Shown here in pieces: positions 24,466-33,512 of a stretch of DNA of 64,000 bases. Made by a program: the position numbers and the translations under genes. Origin of the DNA: Bradyrhizobium quebecense. GTDB taxonomy: Bacteria; Pseudomonadota; Alphaproteobacteria; Rhizobiales; Xanthobacteraceae. The notes under the pieces were generated by a model. The model did no database searches, was not told the DNA's origin, and worked only from the letters and a program-made list of their open reading frames with translations. Positions within the stretch are counted from its first letter, which is position 1, and each line of letters opens with the position of its first letter. The DNA is taken from the NCBI RefSeq assembly GCF_013373795.3, contig NZ_CP088022.1, forward strand, positions 3,286,001 to 3,350,000. Reading direction: 5' to 3'.

Positions 24466-27246
24466 ATGAATATCGTCATTGTGGAGTCGCCTGCCAAGGC
24501 CAAGACGATCAATAAATATCTGGGGTCCTCCTACGAGGTCCTGGCGTCGTTTGGCCATGTTCGCGACCTCCCGGCCAAGAACGGTTCGGTCGATCCGGAC
24601 GCCAATTTCCAGATGATCTGGGAGGTCGATGCCAAGGCCGCCGGCCGGCTGAACGACATCGCCAAGGCGCTCAAGGGGGCCGACCGCCTGATTCTGGCGA
24701 CCGACCCTGATCGCGAGGGCGAAGCGATCTCCTGGCACGTGCTGGAGGTGATGAAGGAGAAGCGCGCGCTGAAGGACCAGAAGGTCGAGCGCGTCGTGTT
24801 CAACGCCATCACCAAGCAGGCGGTCACCGACGCCATGAAGGCGCCGCGCCAGATCGACGGCGCGCTGGTCGACGCCTATATGGCGCGCCGCGCGCTGGAC
24901 TATCTGGTCGGTTTCACCCTCTCCCCCGTGCTCTGGCGCAAGCTGCCCGGCGCCCGCTCTGCCGGCCGCGTGCAATCGGTCGCGCTGCGGCTGGTCTGCG
25001 ACCGCGAGCTCGAGATCGAGAAGTTCGTGCCGAGGGAGTACTGGTCGCTGGTCGCGACGCTGCTGACGCCGCGCGGCGAAGCCTTCGAGGCCCGGCTCGT
25101 CGGCGCCGACGGCAAGAAGATCGCACGGCTCGACATCGGCTCCGGCGCGGAAGCCGAGGACTTCAAGAAGGCGATCGAGGCCGCGCTGTTCAAGGTCGCG
25201 ACCGTCGAGGCCAAGCCGGCCCGGCGCAATCCGCAGGCGCCCTTCACCACCTCGACCCTGCAGCAGGAAGCGAGCCGAAAGCTCGGCTTCGCGCCGGCGC
25301 ACACCATGCGCATCGCGCAGCGGCTGTATGAAGGCATCGACATCGGCGGCGAGACCACCGGTCTAATCACCTATATGCGAACCGACGGCGTGCAGATCGA
25401 TCCGTCCGCGATCACCCAGGCTCGCAAGGTGATCGGCGAGGATTACGGCAACGCCTATGTGCCGGATGCCCCGCGCCAATATCAGGCCAAGGCCAAGAAC
25501 GCGCAGGAAGCGCACGAAGCGATCCGCCCGACCGATCTGTCGCGCCGTCCGGCCACCATCGGCCGAAGGCTCGATACCGATCAGGCGCGGCTCTACGAAT
25601 TGATCTGGAAGCGCACCATTGCGAGCCAGATGGAATCGGCCGAGCTCGAGCGCACCACCGTCGACATCGAGGCCAAGGCCGGCGCCCGCGTGCTGGAGCT
25701 GCGCGCCTCCGGTCAGGTCATCAAGTTCGACGGTTTCCTCGCGCTCTACCAGGAAAGCCGCGACGACGAAGAAGACGAGGATTCACGCCGCCTGCCCGCG
25801 ATGAGCCAGGGCGAGGCCGTGAAGCGCCAGAGCCTTGCCGTCACCCAGCACTTCACCGAGCCGCCGCCGCGCTTCTCGGAAGCATCATTGGTGAAGCGGA
25901 TGGAGGAGCTCGGCATCGGCCGCCCCTCGACCTACGCCTCGATCCTGCAGGTGTTGAAGGACCGCGGCTACGTCAAGCTCGAGAAGAAGCGGCTGCACGG
26001 CGAGGACAAGGGCCGCGTCGTGGTCGCGTTCCTGGAGAATTTCTTCTCGCGCTACGTGGAGTACGACTTCACGGCCGATCTCGAGGAACAGCTCGATCGT
26101 ATCTCGAACAACGAGATCGCCTGGCAGCAGGTGCTGCAGGATTTCTGGCGCGGCTTCATCGGTGCGGTCAACGACATCAAGGACCTCCGCGTCGCCGAGG
26201 TGCTCGATGCGCTCGACGAGATGCTCGGTCCGCACATCTATCCGCCGCGCACGGATGGCGGCGACGTCAGGCAGTGCCCGACCTGCGGCACCGGCCGGCT
26301 TAACCTCAAGGCCGGCAAGTTCGGCGCCTTCGTCGGCTGCTCGAACTATCCGGAATGCCGTTACACAAGGCCGCTCGCGGCGGACAGCGCCGAGAGCGCC
26401 GATCGCGTGCTCGGCACCGATCCCGACACCGGGTTCGACGTCACGGTGAAGGCCGGCCGGTTCGGCCCCTACATCCAGCTCGGCGAGCAGAAGGATTACG
26501 CCGAAGGCGAGAAGCCGAAGCGCGCCGGCATTCCGAAGGGCACCTCGCCTGCCGATGTCGATCTCCAACTGGCGCTGAAGCTGTTGTCGCTGCCGCGCGA
26601 GATCGGCAAGCATCCGGAGACCGGGCAGCCGATCACCGCCGGCCTCGGCCGGTTCGGGCCGTTCGTGAAGCACGAGAAGACCTATGCCAGCCTCGAGGCC
26701 GGTGACGAAGTCTTCGACATCGGGTTGAACCGCGCCGTCACGCTGATCGCGGAGAAGATCGCGAAGGGCCCGAGCGGCCGCCGCTTCGGCGCCGATCCGG
26801 GCAAGCCGCTCGGCGACCACCCGACGCTCGGCGCCGTCGCGCTGAAGAACGGCCGCTACGGCGCCTATGTCGCGGCCGGCGGCGTCAACGCGACGATCCC
26901 GAGCGACCGCACCCCGGACGAGATCACGCTCGCGGAAGCGATCGCGCTGATCGACGAGCGCGCGGCCAAGGGCGGCGGCAAGAAGGCCAAGAAGGCAAAG
27001 GCGGAAAAGCCCGCCAAGGCCAAGAAAGCCAAGTCTGAAAAGGCAACGTCTGAGGAGACCGACGGCGACGCCGAGGCCAAGCCTGCCAAGAAGGCTGCGT
27101 CGAAGAAGGCCGCGACGAAGCCGAAAACGGATGCGACCAGCAAGGCGCGCGCGCCGGTCGCCTCCGGTGCCAAGACCTCGCCCGCAAAGTCATCGGCACC
27201 CGCGAAAGCGCCCGCGAAGAAGAGCGCCGGCAAGGCAAGAGGATAA
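24466..27246 (+). CDS. topA: DNA topoisomerase I
   Basis: A 926-residue type IA topoisomerase that relaxes negative supercoils. TOPRIM domain at the N-terminus (MNIVIVESPAKAKTINKYLG; DPDREGEAISWHV), active-site Tyr about residue 303 in GLITYMRTDGV, and EAHEAIRPTD. One clear C-terminal zinc finger (CPTCGTGRLNLKAGKFGAFV, with GCSNYPECRYTR) and topo C-repeats (GRFGPYIQLGEQK, GRFGPFVKHEKTYASL, NGRYGAYVAAGGVN). The end is a long Lys/Ala-rich tail typical of high-GC bacteria. rnr begins at the next base after its stop. Confidence 0.97.
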   Translation: MNIVIVESPAKAKTINKYLGSSYEVLASFGHVRDLPAKNGSVDPDANFQMIWEVDAKAAGRLNDIAKALKGADRLILATDPDREGEAISWHVLEVMKEKRALKDQKVERVVFNAITKQAVTDAMKAPRQIDGALVDAYMARRALDYLVGFTLSPVLWRKLPGARSAGRVQSVALRLVCDRELEIEKFVPREYWSLVATLLTPRGEAFEARLVGADGKKIARLDIGSGAEAEDFKKAIEAALFKVATVEAKPARRNPQAPFTTSTLQQEASRKLGFAPAHTMRIAQRLYEGIDIGGETTGLITYMRTDGVQIDPSAITQARKVIGEDYGNAYVPDAPRQYQAKAKNAQEAHEAIRPTDLSRRPATIGRRLDTDQARLYELIWKRTIASQMESAELERTTVDIEAKAGARVLELRASGQVIKFDGFLALYQESRDDEEDEDSRRLPAMSQGEAVKRQSLAVTQHFTEPPPRFSEASLVKRMEELGIGRPSTYASILQVLKDRGYVKLEKKRLHGEDKGRVVVAFLENFFSRYVEYDFTADLEEQLDRISNNEIAWQQVLQDFWRGFIGAVNDIKDLRVAEVLDALDEMLGPHIYPPRTDGGDVRQCPTCGTGRLNLKAGKFGAFVGCSNYPECRYTRPLAADSAESADRVLGTDPDTGFDVTVKAGRFGPYIQLGEQKDYAEGEKPKRAGIPKGTSPADVDLQLALKLLSLPREIGKHPETGQPITAGLGRFGPFVKHEKTYASLEAGDEVFDIGLNRAVTLIAEKIAKGPSGRRFGADPGKPLGDHPTLGAVALKNGRYGAYVAAGGVNATIPSDRTPDEITLAEAIALIDERAAKGGGKKAKKAKAEKPAKAKKAKSEKATSEETDGDAEAKPAKKAASKKAATKPKTDATSKARAPVASGAKTSPAKSSAPAKAPAKKSAGKARG

Positions 27247-29607
27247 GTGAAACGAAAACCCGACCATGGCTTTCCGGGCCGGGACGCCATCGTCGCCTTC
27301 ATCCGCGCCAATCCAGGCAAGGTCGGCACCCGCGAGATCGCGCGCGAGTTCGGCCTGAAGAACGCCGACCGCATCGAGTTGAAGCGGATCCTCCGCGAAC
27401 TCGCCGACGACGGCACGGTCGCCAAGCGCCGCCGCAAGATCCACGAGCCGGCGGCGCTGCCGCCCACCGTGCTCGCCGACATCACCGGCCGCGACAGCGA
27501 CGGCGAGTTGATTGCGACGCCCGCCGAGTGGGATTCGGAAGACGGCTCCGCCCCGAAAATCCGCATCGAGACGCCGCGGCGGCCGAAGCCCGGCACCACC
27601 GCCGGCGTCGGCGACCGCGCGCTGCTCCACGTCGAGGTGACCGACGAGCACGACGGCACGCCCTATCGCGGCCGCGTCATCAAGGTGATCGATCACGGCC
27701 GCGCTCGCATCCTCGGCATCTTCCGCAAGAACCCTGATGGCGGCGGGCGCCTGATCCCCGTCGACAAGAAGCAGGCCGGCCGCGAGCTCAACATCGCCAA
27801 GGCCGACAGCGGCGACGCCGAGGACGGCGACCTCATCAGCGTCGACCTGATCCGCACCCGCGGCTACGGGCTCGCCTCCGCCCGCGTCAAGGAACGGCTC
27901 GGCTCGATCGCGAGCGAGAAGGCGATCAGCCTGATCGCGATCAACACCCACGACATCCCGCAGGTGTTTTCGTCCTCTGCGCTGCGCGAAGCCGAAGACG
28001 CCAGGCCCGCGACCTTGCAGGGCCGCGAGGACTGGCGCGAGGTGCCGCTTGTCACCATCGACCCGCCGGATGCCAAGGATCACGACGACGCCGTTCATGC
28101 CGAGGTCGATTCCGATCCGAACAACAAGGGCGGCTTCATCATCCATGTCGCGATCGCCGACGTCGCCTTTTACGTGCGGCCCGGATCCGCGCTCGACCGC
28201 GACGCGCTCCAGCGCGGCAACTCGGTGTACTTCCCCGATCGCGTGGTGCCGATGCTGCCCGAGCGCATCTCCAACAATCGCTGCTCGCTGGTGCCGGGCG
28301 AACCGCGCGGCGCGCTCGCGGTGCGGATGGTGATCGGCGCCGACGGCCGCAAGCGCTCGCACACCTTCCATCGCGTGCTGATGCGCTCGGCGGCAAAGCT
28401 CAATTACGCGCAGGCGCAGGCCGCGATCGACGGCAGGCCTGACGACACGACGGGTCCCCTGCTCGATCCGATCCTGAAGCCGCTGTGGTCGGCCTACGAG
28501 CTGGTCAAGCTCGCACGCAACGAGCGCGACCCGCTCGATCTCGATCTGCCCGAGCGCAAGATCCTCCTGAAACCGGACGGCACCGTCGATCGGGTGATCG
28601 TGCCGCAGCGGCTTGATGCGCACCGGCTGATCGAGGAGTTCATGATCCTCGCCAACGTCGCCGCGGCCGAGATGCTGGAGAAGAAGGCGCTGCCGCTGAT
28701 CTATCGCGTGCATGACGAGCCGAGCCAGGAGAAGGTGCACAACCTCCAGGAATTCCTGAAGACGCTCGACCTGCCCTTCACCAAGCAGGGCGCGCTGCGT
28801 CCAACGCAATTCAATCGCGTGCTGGCGCAGGTTGCCGGCGAGAATTACGAACCGCTGGTCAATGAGGTGGTGCTGCGTTCGCAGGCGCAGGCCGAATACT
28901 CCGCCGAGAACTACGGCCATTTCGGCTTGAACCTGCGCCGCTACGCGCACTTCACCTCGCCGATCCGCCGCTACGCCGATCTAATCGTGCATCGCGCGCT
29001 GATCCGCGCGCTCGGCCTTGGCGAGGGTGCCTTGCCGACCGATGAGAGCGTGGAGACGCTGGCCGAGATCGCCGCGCAGATTTCCGTCACCGAGCGCCGC
29101 GCGATGAAGGCGGAGCGCGAGACCACCGACCGTCTGATCGCGCATTTCCTCGCCGATCGCATCGGCGCTTCGTTCCAGGGCCGCATCTCCGGCGTGACGC
29201 GAGCCGGCCTGTTCGTGAAGCTCGACGACACCGGCGCCGACGGCCTGATCCCGATCCGCACCATCGGCAGCGAGTATTTCAACTACGACGAAGCCCGCCA
29301 CGCGCTGATCGGCACGCGCAGCGGCACCATGTATCGGCTCGGCGATGTCGTCGACGTGCGCCTGGTCGAGGCCGCGCCGGTGGCGGGCGCGCTGCGTTTT
29401 GAGCTATTATCCGACGGTCAGACAATTCCGCGCGGCAGAAAACGCGACGGCGTCGGAACCGAGCGCCGCAGCGCTGGATTTGGCAAGGGGCCCAATAAGG
29501 GATCCGGCAAGAAAGCGCACAAGGAGCGGAAGGCACGCAAGAAGAAGGACCGCAAGCCGGCGAAGCCGACATCCGGTAAATCGAAGCGAGGCAAGTCATG
29601 GAAGTGA
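27247..29607 (+). CDS. rnr: Ribonuclease R
   Basis: A 786-residue 3'-5' exoribonuclease. N-terminal winged-helix/cold-shock region, the RNB catalytic domain with Asp cluster VTIDPPDAKDHDDAVHAE and HFTSPIRRYADLIVHRAL, the S1 domain (GRISGVTRAGLFVKLDDTGA), and a Lys-rich tail (KKAHKERKARKKKDRKPAK) that aids structured-RNA unwinding. GTG start directly abuts the topA stop, so the two are tightly coupled. The last 10 bases overlap the DUF983 gene. Confidence 0.96.
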   Translation: MKRKPDHGFPGRDAIVAFIRANPGKVGTREIAREFGLKNADRIELKRILRELADDGTVAKRRRKIHEPAALPPTVLADITGRDSDGELIATPAEWDSEDGSAPKIRIETPRRPKPGTTAGVGDRALLHVEVTDEHDGTPYRGRVIKVIDHGRARILGIFRKNPDGGGRLIPVDKKQAGRELNIAKADSGDAEDGDLISVDLIRTRGYGLASARVKERLGSIASEKAISLIAINTHDIPQVFSSSALREAEDARPATLQGREDWREVPLVTIDPPDAKDHDDAVHAEVDSDPNNKGGFIIHVAIADVAFYVRPGSALDRDALQRGNSVYFPDRVVPMLPERISNNRCSLVPGEPRGALAVRMVIGADGRKRSHTFHRVLMRSAAKLNYAQAQAAIDGRPDDTTGPLLDPILKPLWSAYELVKLARNERDPLDLDLPERKILLKPDGTVDRVIVPQRLDAHRLIEEFMILANVAAAEMLEKKALPLIYRVHDEPSQEKVHNLQEFLKTLDLPFTKQGALRPTQFNRVLAQVAGENYEPLVNEVVLRSQAQAEYSAENYGHFGLNLRRYAHFTSPIRRYADLIVHRALIRALGLGEGALPTDESVETLAEIAAQISVTERRAMKAERETTDRLIAHFLADRIGASFQGRISGVTRAGLFVKLDDTGADGLIPIRTIGSEYFNYDEARHALIGTRSGTMYRLGDVVDVRLVEAAPVAGALRFELLSDGQTIPRGRKRDGVGTERRSAGFGKGPNKGSGKKAHKERKARKKKDRKPAKPTSGKSKRGKSWK

Positions 29608-30035
29608 CACCGCCCACGGTGGTCTGGACCCGCGACGCAGCTGAGCCAGAGAAGCGCGACGTGTGGACCGCGATGAAGCGCGGGTTCCTTGGCCGCTGCC
29701 CACGCTGCGGAAAAGGCAGGCTGTTCCGCAAGTTTCTCAAATGCGACGGCCATTGCCCGGTCTGCGATCTCGATTTCACACCGCATCGCGCCGACGATCT
29801 GCCCGCCTATCTCGTCATCGTGATTGTCGGCCATATCGTGGTACCGACCGCGCTGTGGATCGAGACCAACTATTCGCCGCCGGTGTGGCTGCAACTTGCG
29901 ATCTATCTGTCATTCACGCTGTTCGCGTCGCTGGCGCTGTTGCAGCCGGTGAAGGGAGCCGTGATTGGATTGCAATGGGCCCTGCGCATGCATGGCTTTG
30001 ACGAGAATCCCCCTAGCGACATCCCGCCGGTCTAG
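29598..30035 (+). CDS. DUF983 family membrane protein
   Basis: A 145-residue protein starting inside the end of rnr. Two zinc-binding-like pairs CPRCGKGRLF and CPVCDLDFTPHRADDLPAYL (the family hallmark, with DLPAY) are followed by two membrane spans (LVIVIVGHIVVPTALWI and LQLAIYLSFTLFASLALLQP). DUF983 proteins are widespread in alphaproteobacteria near rnr; function unknown. Confidence 0.9.
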   Translation: MEVTPPTVVWTRDAAEPEKRDVWTAMKRGFLGRCPRCGKGRLFRKFLKCDGHCPVCDLDFTPHRADDLPAYLVIVIVGHIVVPTALWIETNYSPPVWLQLAIYLSFTLFASLALLQPVKGAVIGLQWALRMHGFDENPPSDIPPV

Positions 30036-30071
30036 CTAAACCGGGCACCAAGAAGAAATGAAAGGGATGAA

Positions 30072-30821
30072 ATGACTGAAGCTGCCGCCCCTGCCGCCGC
30101 CGTCCACCAGGGCGAAAAGGAAGCCGATCATCACGCATACTTCCGGCCGAAGGATGCGGCGACGCTGATCCTGATCGATCGCTCCGGTGCCAAGCCGAAG
30201 GTCTTGGTCGGCAAGCGCCACGACAAGGTCGTGTTCATGCCGGGCAAATTCGTTTTCCCCGGCGGCCGCGTCGACAAAGCCGACAACCGCGTGCCGGTCG
30301 CAGCCCCGATCACACCGGAGCTCGAAGCCAATCTATTGAAGGGCAGCCCGAAGATCACGCCCGGCCGCGCGCGCGCGCTCGCCAATGCCGCGATCCGCGA
30401 AGCCTGCGAAGAGACCGGGCTCTGCCTCGGCCGCAAGGTCGAGAAGTCGCAGAAGCTCGATGGCCCCTGGGCGCCGTTCGCCGACGCTGGTCTCTTGCCT
30501 GATCCGTCCGGCCTGTTCCTGATTGCGCGCGCGATCACGCCGCCCGGCCGCGTCCGCCGCTTCGACACGCGCTTCTTCACCGCGGATGCCTCGGCGATCG
30601 CGCATCGTGTCGAAGGCGTGGTGCATGCAGATGCCGAGCTGGTCGAGCTCGTGTGGGTCGAGATCGGCTCCGAGCCGCTCGCGGACGCGCACGCCATGAC
30701 CAAGAATGTGCTCGCCGAACTCGATCGCCGCCTCGCCACCGGCCCGCTCCGTCACGACGCGCCAGTGCCGTTCTTCCATTTCTACGGCGGCAAGATGCAG
30801 AAGGACGTGCTGGGGGCGTAG
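30072..30821 (+). CDS. NUDIX hydrolase
   Basis: A 249-residue protein with a Nudix fold: VFPGGRVDKADN followed by the REACEETGL core of the Nudix box (helix with catalytic glutamates) around residue 115. An insertion between the FPGG strand and the box, and a C-terminal WVEIGSEPLADAHAMTKNVL, match the larger uncharacterised Nudix proteins of Rhizobiales. Substrate (nucleoside diphosphate derivative) unknown. It follows the DUF983 gene by 36 bases and probably ends the topA-rnr run. Confidence 0.85.
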   Translation: MTEAAAPAAAVHQGEKEADHHAYFRPKDAATLILIDRSGAKPKVLVGKRHDKVVFMPGKFVFPGGRVDKADNRVPVAAPITPELEANLLKGSPKITPGRARALANAAIREACEETGLCLGRKVEKSQKLDGPWAPFADAGLLPDPSGLFLIARAITPPGRVRRFDTRFFTADASAIAHRVEGVVHADAELVELVWVEIGSEPLADAHAMTKNVLAELDRRLATGPLRHDAPVPFFHFYGGKMQKDVLGA

Positions 30822-30837
30822 GAGACGCTCGATTCCC

Positions 30838-30923
30838 GTCATTGCGAGCGAAGCGAAGCAATCCATCTCACTGCTTGCTGAATTGTGGATTGCTTCGTCG
30901 CTAGCGCTCCTCGCAATGACGAC
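30838..30923. repeat. Intergenic repeat, GTCATTGCGAGCGAAGCGAAGC family, copy 1
   Basis: Begins GTCATTGCGAGCGAAGCG, then AAGCAATCCAT, a variable loop, GGATTGCTTCG, and ends CTCGCAATGACG. It can fold end to end. Further copies are at 42450-42533, 47368-47453 and 50199-50283. Confidence 0.8.
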
Positions 30924-31054
30924 CGTGAGACGAACGCGGACTTATCCTCCAGCCACCCCTCAAATTGCAAAATTCTTCTGCCGCCGTTGGGATGGCATGC
31001 CGCGAAACGCCTCCCTATCTGTTCCGCTAACGACAACAACGACGGAACGGGGCA

Positions 31055-32380
31055 ATGGCGAAGCGTCAACTCAAGCTCGGCGCATTCATGCGGCCGATCA
31101 GCATCCACACCGGCGCCTGGCGCTATCCCGGGGCCTGGCCCGACGCCAATTTCAACTTCGACCATATCAAGCAGCTGATCCGAAAGCTCGAGGCCGGCAA
31201 GTTCGACGCCTTCTTCATGGCCGACCATCTGGCCGTGCTGAACATGCCGATCAACGCGCTGAAGCGCAGCCACACCGTGACGTCGTTCGAGCCGTTCACC
31301 CTGCTCTCGGCGCTCGCGGCCGTCACCGAGAATATCGGCCTGATCGCGACCGGCTCGACCACCTTCGACGAGCCCTATCATGTCGCCCGGCGCTTCGCCT
31401 CGCTCGATCACATTTCCGGCGGTCGCGCCGGCTGGAATATCGTCACCACGTCCAATCCGGACGCCGCACTGAATTTCGGCCTCGACGATCACATGGAGCA
31501 CGCCGAGCGCTACAGGCGCGCCCGCGAGTTCTACGACGTCGTCACCGGCCTGTGGGATTCCTTCGCCGATGATGCGTTCGTGCGCGATGTCGAGTCCGGG
31601 CTGTTCGTCGATCCCGACAAGATGCACGTGCTCAACCACAAGGGCAAATATCTCTCGGTGCGCGGCCCGCTGAACATCGCCCGCCCCGTGCAGGGCTGGC
31701 CGGTCATCGTGCAGGCCGGCGCCTCCGACGACGGCAGGCAGCTTGCGGCCGAGACCGCGGAAGCCGTGTTCACCGGCGGCGGCAGCCTTGCGGACGGACA
31801 GAAGCTTTATGCCGACATCAAGGGCCGCATGGAAAAGATCGGCCGCGATCCCGAGCATCTGAAGATCCTGCCCGGCGCCTTTGTCGTGGTCGGCGACAGC
31901 GTCGAGGAAGCCAAGGAGAAGCGCGCGCTGCTCGACAGCCGCGTGCATTACGACAGCGCGATCGCCTCGCTCTCGGTGATCCTCGGCACCGATGCGTCGG
32001 GCTTCGATCCCGACGGGCAATTGCCGCCGATCCCGGAAACCAATGCCAGCAAGAGCGGCCGCCAGCGCCTCATCGATGTCGCGGCGCGCGACAAGCTCAC
32101 CGTGCGCCAGCTCGCCCAGCGCGTCGGCGGCTATGGCGGGCTTGCCTTCGTCGGCACGCCGCAGACCATCGCCGACCAGATGGAAGAATGGCTGACCGGC
32201 CGCGGCAGCGACGGCTTCAACATCATGTTCCCCTATCTGCCGCAGGGCCTGTTCGAGTTCGTCGACAAGGTGGTCCCGGAACTGCAGAAGCGCGGGATTT
32301 TCCGCACCGAGTACGAAGGGCGGACCCTGCGCGAGAATTTGGGCCTGCCGCGGCCCAAAAATCAGTTCTTCGGGGGGTAA
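31055..32380 (+). CDS. LLM-class flavin-dependent monooxygenase (NtaA/SnaA/DszA type)
   Basis: A 441-residue bacterial-luciferase-like TIM barrel. MAKRQLKLGAFMRPISIHTG at the N-terminus, FFMADHLAVL, FEPFTLLSALAAVTENIGLI, DHISGGRAGWNIVTT and HNGKYL-like HKGKYLSVRGPLNIARPVQG are diagnostic of the nitrilotriacetate monooxygenase/DszA subfamily, which uses FMNH2 from a separate reductase. Substrate unknown; members oxidise chelators, sulfonates or dibenzothiophene sulfone. No flavin reductase gene is next to it. Confidence 0.9.
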   Translation: MAKRQLKLGAFMRPISIHTGAWRYPGAWPDANFNFDHIKQLIRKLEAGKFDAFFMADHLAVLNMPINALKRSHTVTSFEPFTLLSALAAVTENIGLIATGSTTFDEPYHVARRFASLDHISGGRAGWNIVTTSNPDAALNFGLDDHMEHAERYRRAREFYDVVTGLWDSFADDAFVRDVESGLFVDPDKMHVLNHKGKYLSVRGPLNIARPVQGWPVIVQAGASDDGRQLAAETAEAVFTGGGSLADGQKLYADIKGRMEKIGRDPEHLKILPGAFVVVGDSVEEAKEKRALLDSRVHYDSAIASLSVILGTDASGFDPDGQLPPIPETNASKSGRQRLIDVAARDKLTVRQLAQRVGGYGGLAFVGTPQTIADQMEEWLTGRGSDGFNIMFPYLPQGLFEFVDKVVPELQKRGIFRTEYEGRTLRENLGLPRPKNQFFGG

Positions 32381-32508
32381 TCGGCCCGGAATCGGGGTGG
32401 TTTTGGCTCGGAAATCCTTGACTTTGGGCGGTTTCTGGCTAGTTTCCCGGCCAAACGCGGGCCGATTTGGCCGGCTCCCGATATCCCTGCAGTTTCGAGG
32501 TTTTGCAC

Positions 32509-32676
32509 ATGGCCAAAGCGGTCACCATCAAGGTCAAGCTCGTGTCGACGGCCGATACCGGCTTCTATTACGTCGCCAAGAAGAATTCGCGCACCATGAC
32601 CGACAAGCTGGTCAAGAAGAAGTACGACCCGGTCGCGCGCAAGCACGTCGAGTTCAAGGAAGCCAAGATCAAGTAA
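32509..32676 (+). CDS. rpmG: 50S ribosomal protein L33
   Basis: A 55-residue protein: [20 protein letters not shown], then [20 protein letters not shown] and VEFKEAKIK at the end. The zinc-binding cysteine pairs of the C+ form are absent, so it is the C-minus type usual in alphaproteobacteria. An upstream open frame (32467) is not part of the gene. A strong terminator follows. Confidence 0.97.
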   Translation: MAKAVTIKVKLVSTADTGFYYVAKKNSRTMTDKLVKKKYDPVARKHVEFKEAKIK

Positions 32677-32699
32677 GATCGCCTGCTTCCGACGTTTCG

Positions 32700-32726
32700 A
32701 ACGGGGCCCTCGCGGCCCCGTTTTTG
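32700..32726 (+). terminator. rpmG rho-independent terminator
   Basis: ACGGGGCC-ctcgc-GGCCCCGT stem followed by TTTTT, about 25 bases after the rpmG stop. A textbook intrinsic terminator. Confidence 0.9.
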
Positions 32727-32784
32727 CTTTGTAGGCCTGCGTCATCCCGCATGATTCCCGGACAAGTCCGGGCGCAAGGCTCAG

Positions 32785-33315
32785 ATGATCGCAAGCTTGG
32801 ACGAGGGAAACGCAGGCGGCTACTCGGTCGCCTACGGCCGCGAGGACATCTACTTTCCGGTCTATGTCACGGCCGCTTTGGCCGCGATCTTCCTGACCGC
32901 GAGCTGGATCACGGGCGAGATCTATTGGCTGGCGCCGGCGGCCGCGGCGGGCGGCTTCACCTACTACAACATCCCTCTGCTGGAGGCCGGTCGTCCGACC
33001 ATCGGCGCCAACCAGTACGGCATTTTCATCCAGGCCTTCGGGCTGATTCGCTGGCGCGCCATCACGCGCATCGATCTCGTCGAGATCGCCGAGCGCGCGA
33101 TGACCGTTCACGAGTTGCAGATCGCGCTCAACGGGCCGCTCGGCAGCGCACTGGTGGCCGATTGGCGCAAGCGGCCGGCCTATCGGCTGCTCATGCGCTT
33201 GCCGTGGCGCATGGACCATCGTGGCGTGGTCCGCGTCAGTCTCGAGCCATTCGACCGGACGCCCGACGAGATCCACCGGACGTTCCTCAGGATGTGGCGC
33301 TACTACCGGAGCTAG
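32785..33315 (+). CDS. Membrane protein of unknown function, 176 residues
   Basis: MIASLDEGNAGGYSVAYGRE, then two adjacent membrane spans (VYVTAALAAIFLTASWITG and IYWLAPAAAAGGFTYYNIPL) and a soluble C-terminal domain with GIFIQAFGLIRWRAITRIDL, a pattern reminiscent of membrane PH-like (bPH) domains. Ends PDEIHRTFLRMWRYYRS. It follows rpmG after its terminator and converges on the small gene at 33312, sharing the TAG/CTA stop bases. Family not recognised. Confidence 0.7.
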   Translation: MIASLDEGNAGGYSVAYGREDIYFPVYVTAALAAIFLTASWITGEIYWLAPAAAAGGFTYYNIPLLEAGRPTIGANQYGIFIQAFGLIRWRAITRIDLVEIAERAMTVHELQIALNGPLGSALVADWRKRPAYRLLMRLPWRMDHRGVVRVSLEPFDRTPDEIHRTFLRMWRYYRS

Positions 33316-33440
33316 CCCTTGAACGCCTCATCACGCAGATGCGCGTCCGCGATACGCGCATCCGGATTGTGTGTGATAGTCATGAACCAAACGAGGCTGA
33401 AGAACAGCGACCACGCTGTGTTCCAATAGAACCAGTTCAT
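33312..33440 (-). CDS. Small membrane protein, 42 residues
   Basis: MNWFYWNTAWSLFFSLVWFM then TITHNPDARIADAHLRDEAF-KG, with one aromatic-rich membrane span and AGGTGA four bases before the ATG at 33438-33440. Its stop overlaps that of the plus-strand neighbour. No family recognised; supported by the ribosome-binding site and span. Confidence 0.5.
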   Translation of the reverse strand: MNWFYWNTAWSLFFSLVWFMTITHNPDARIADAHLRDEAFKG

Positions 33441-33512
33441 CGGATCACCTCGAACAGCTTTGATCCGCGCCAGCCGGCTGACATCGCCGGCTGTGCGGAG
33501 TGCCGCCAAAGT

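Noticed and set aside
27190..28950. Long minus-strand frame (586 codons) across rnr
   Set aside because: Antisense shadow of ribonuclease R; composition is low-complexity Arg/Gly/Asp-rich.
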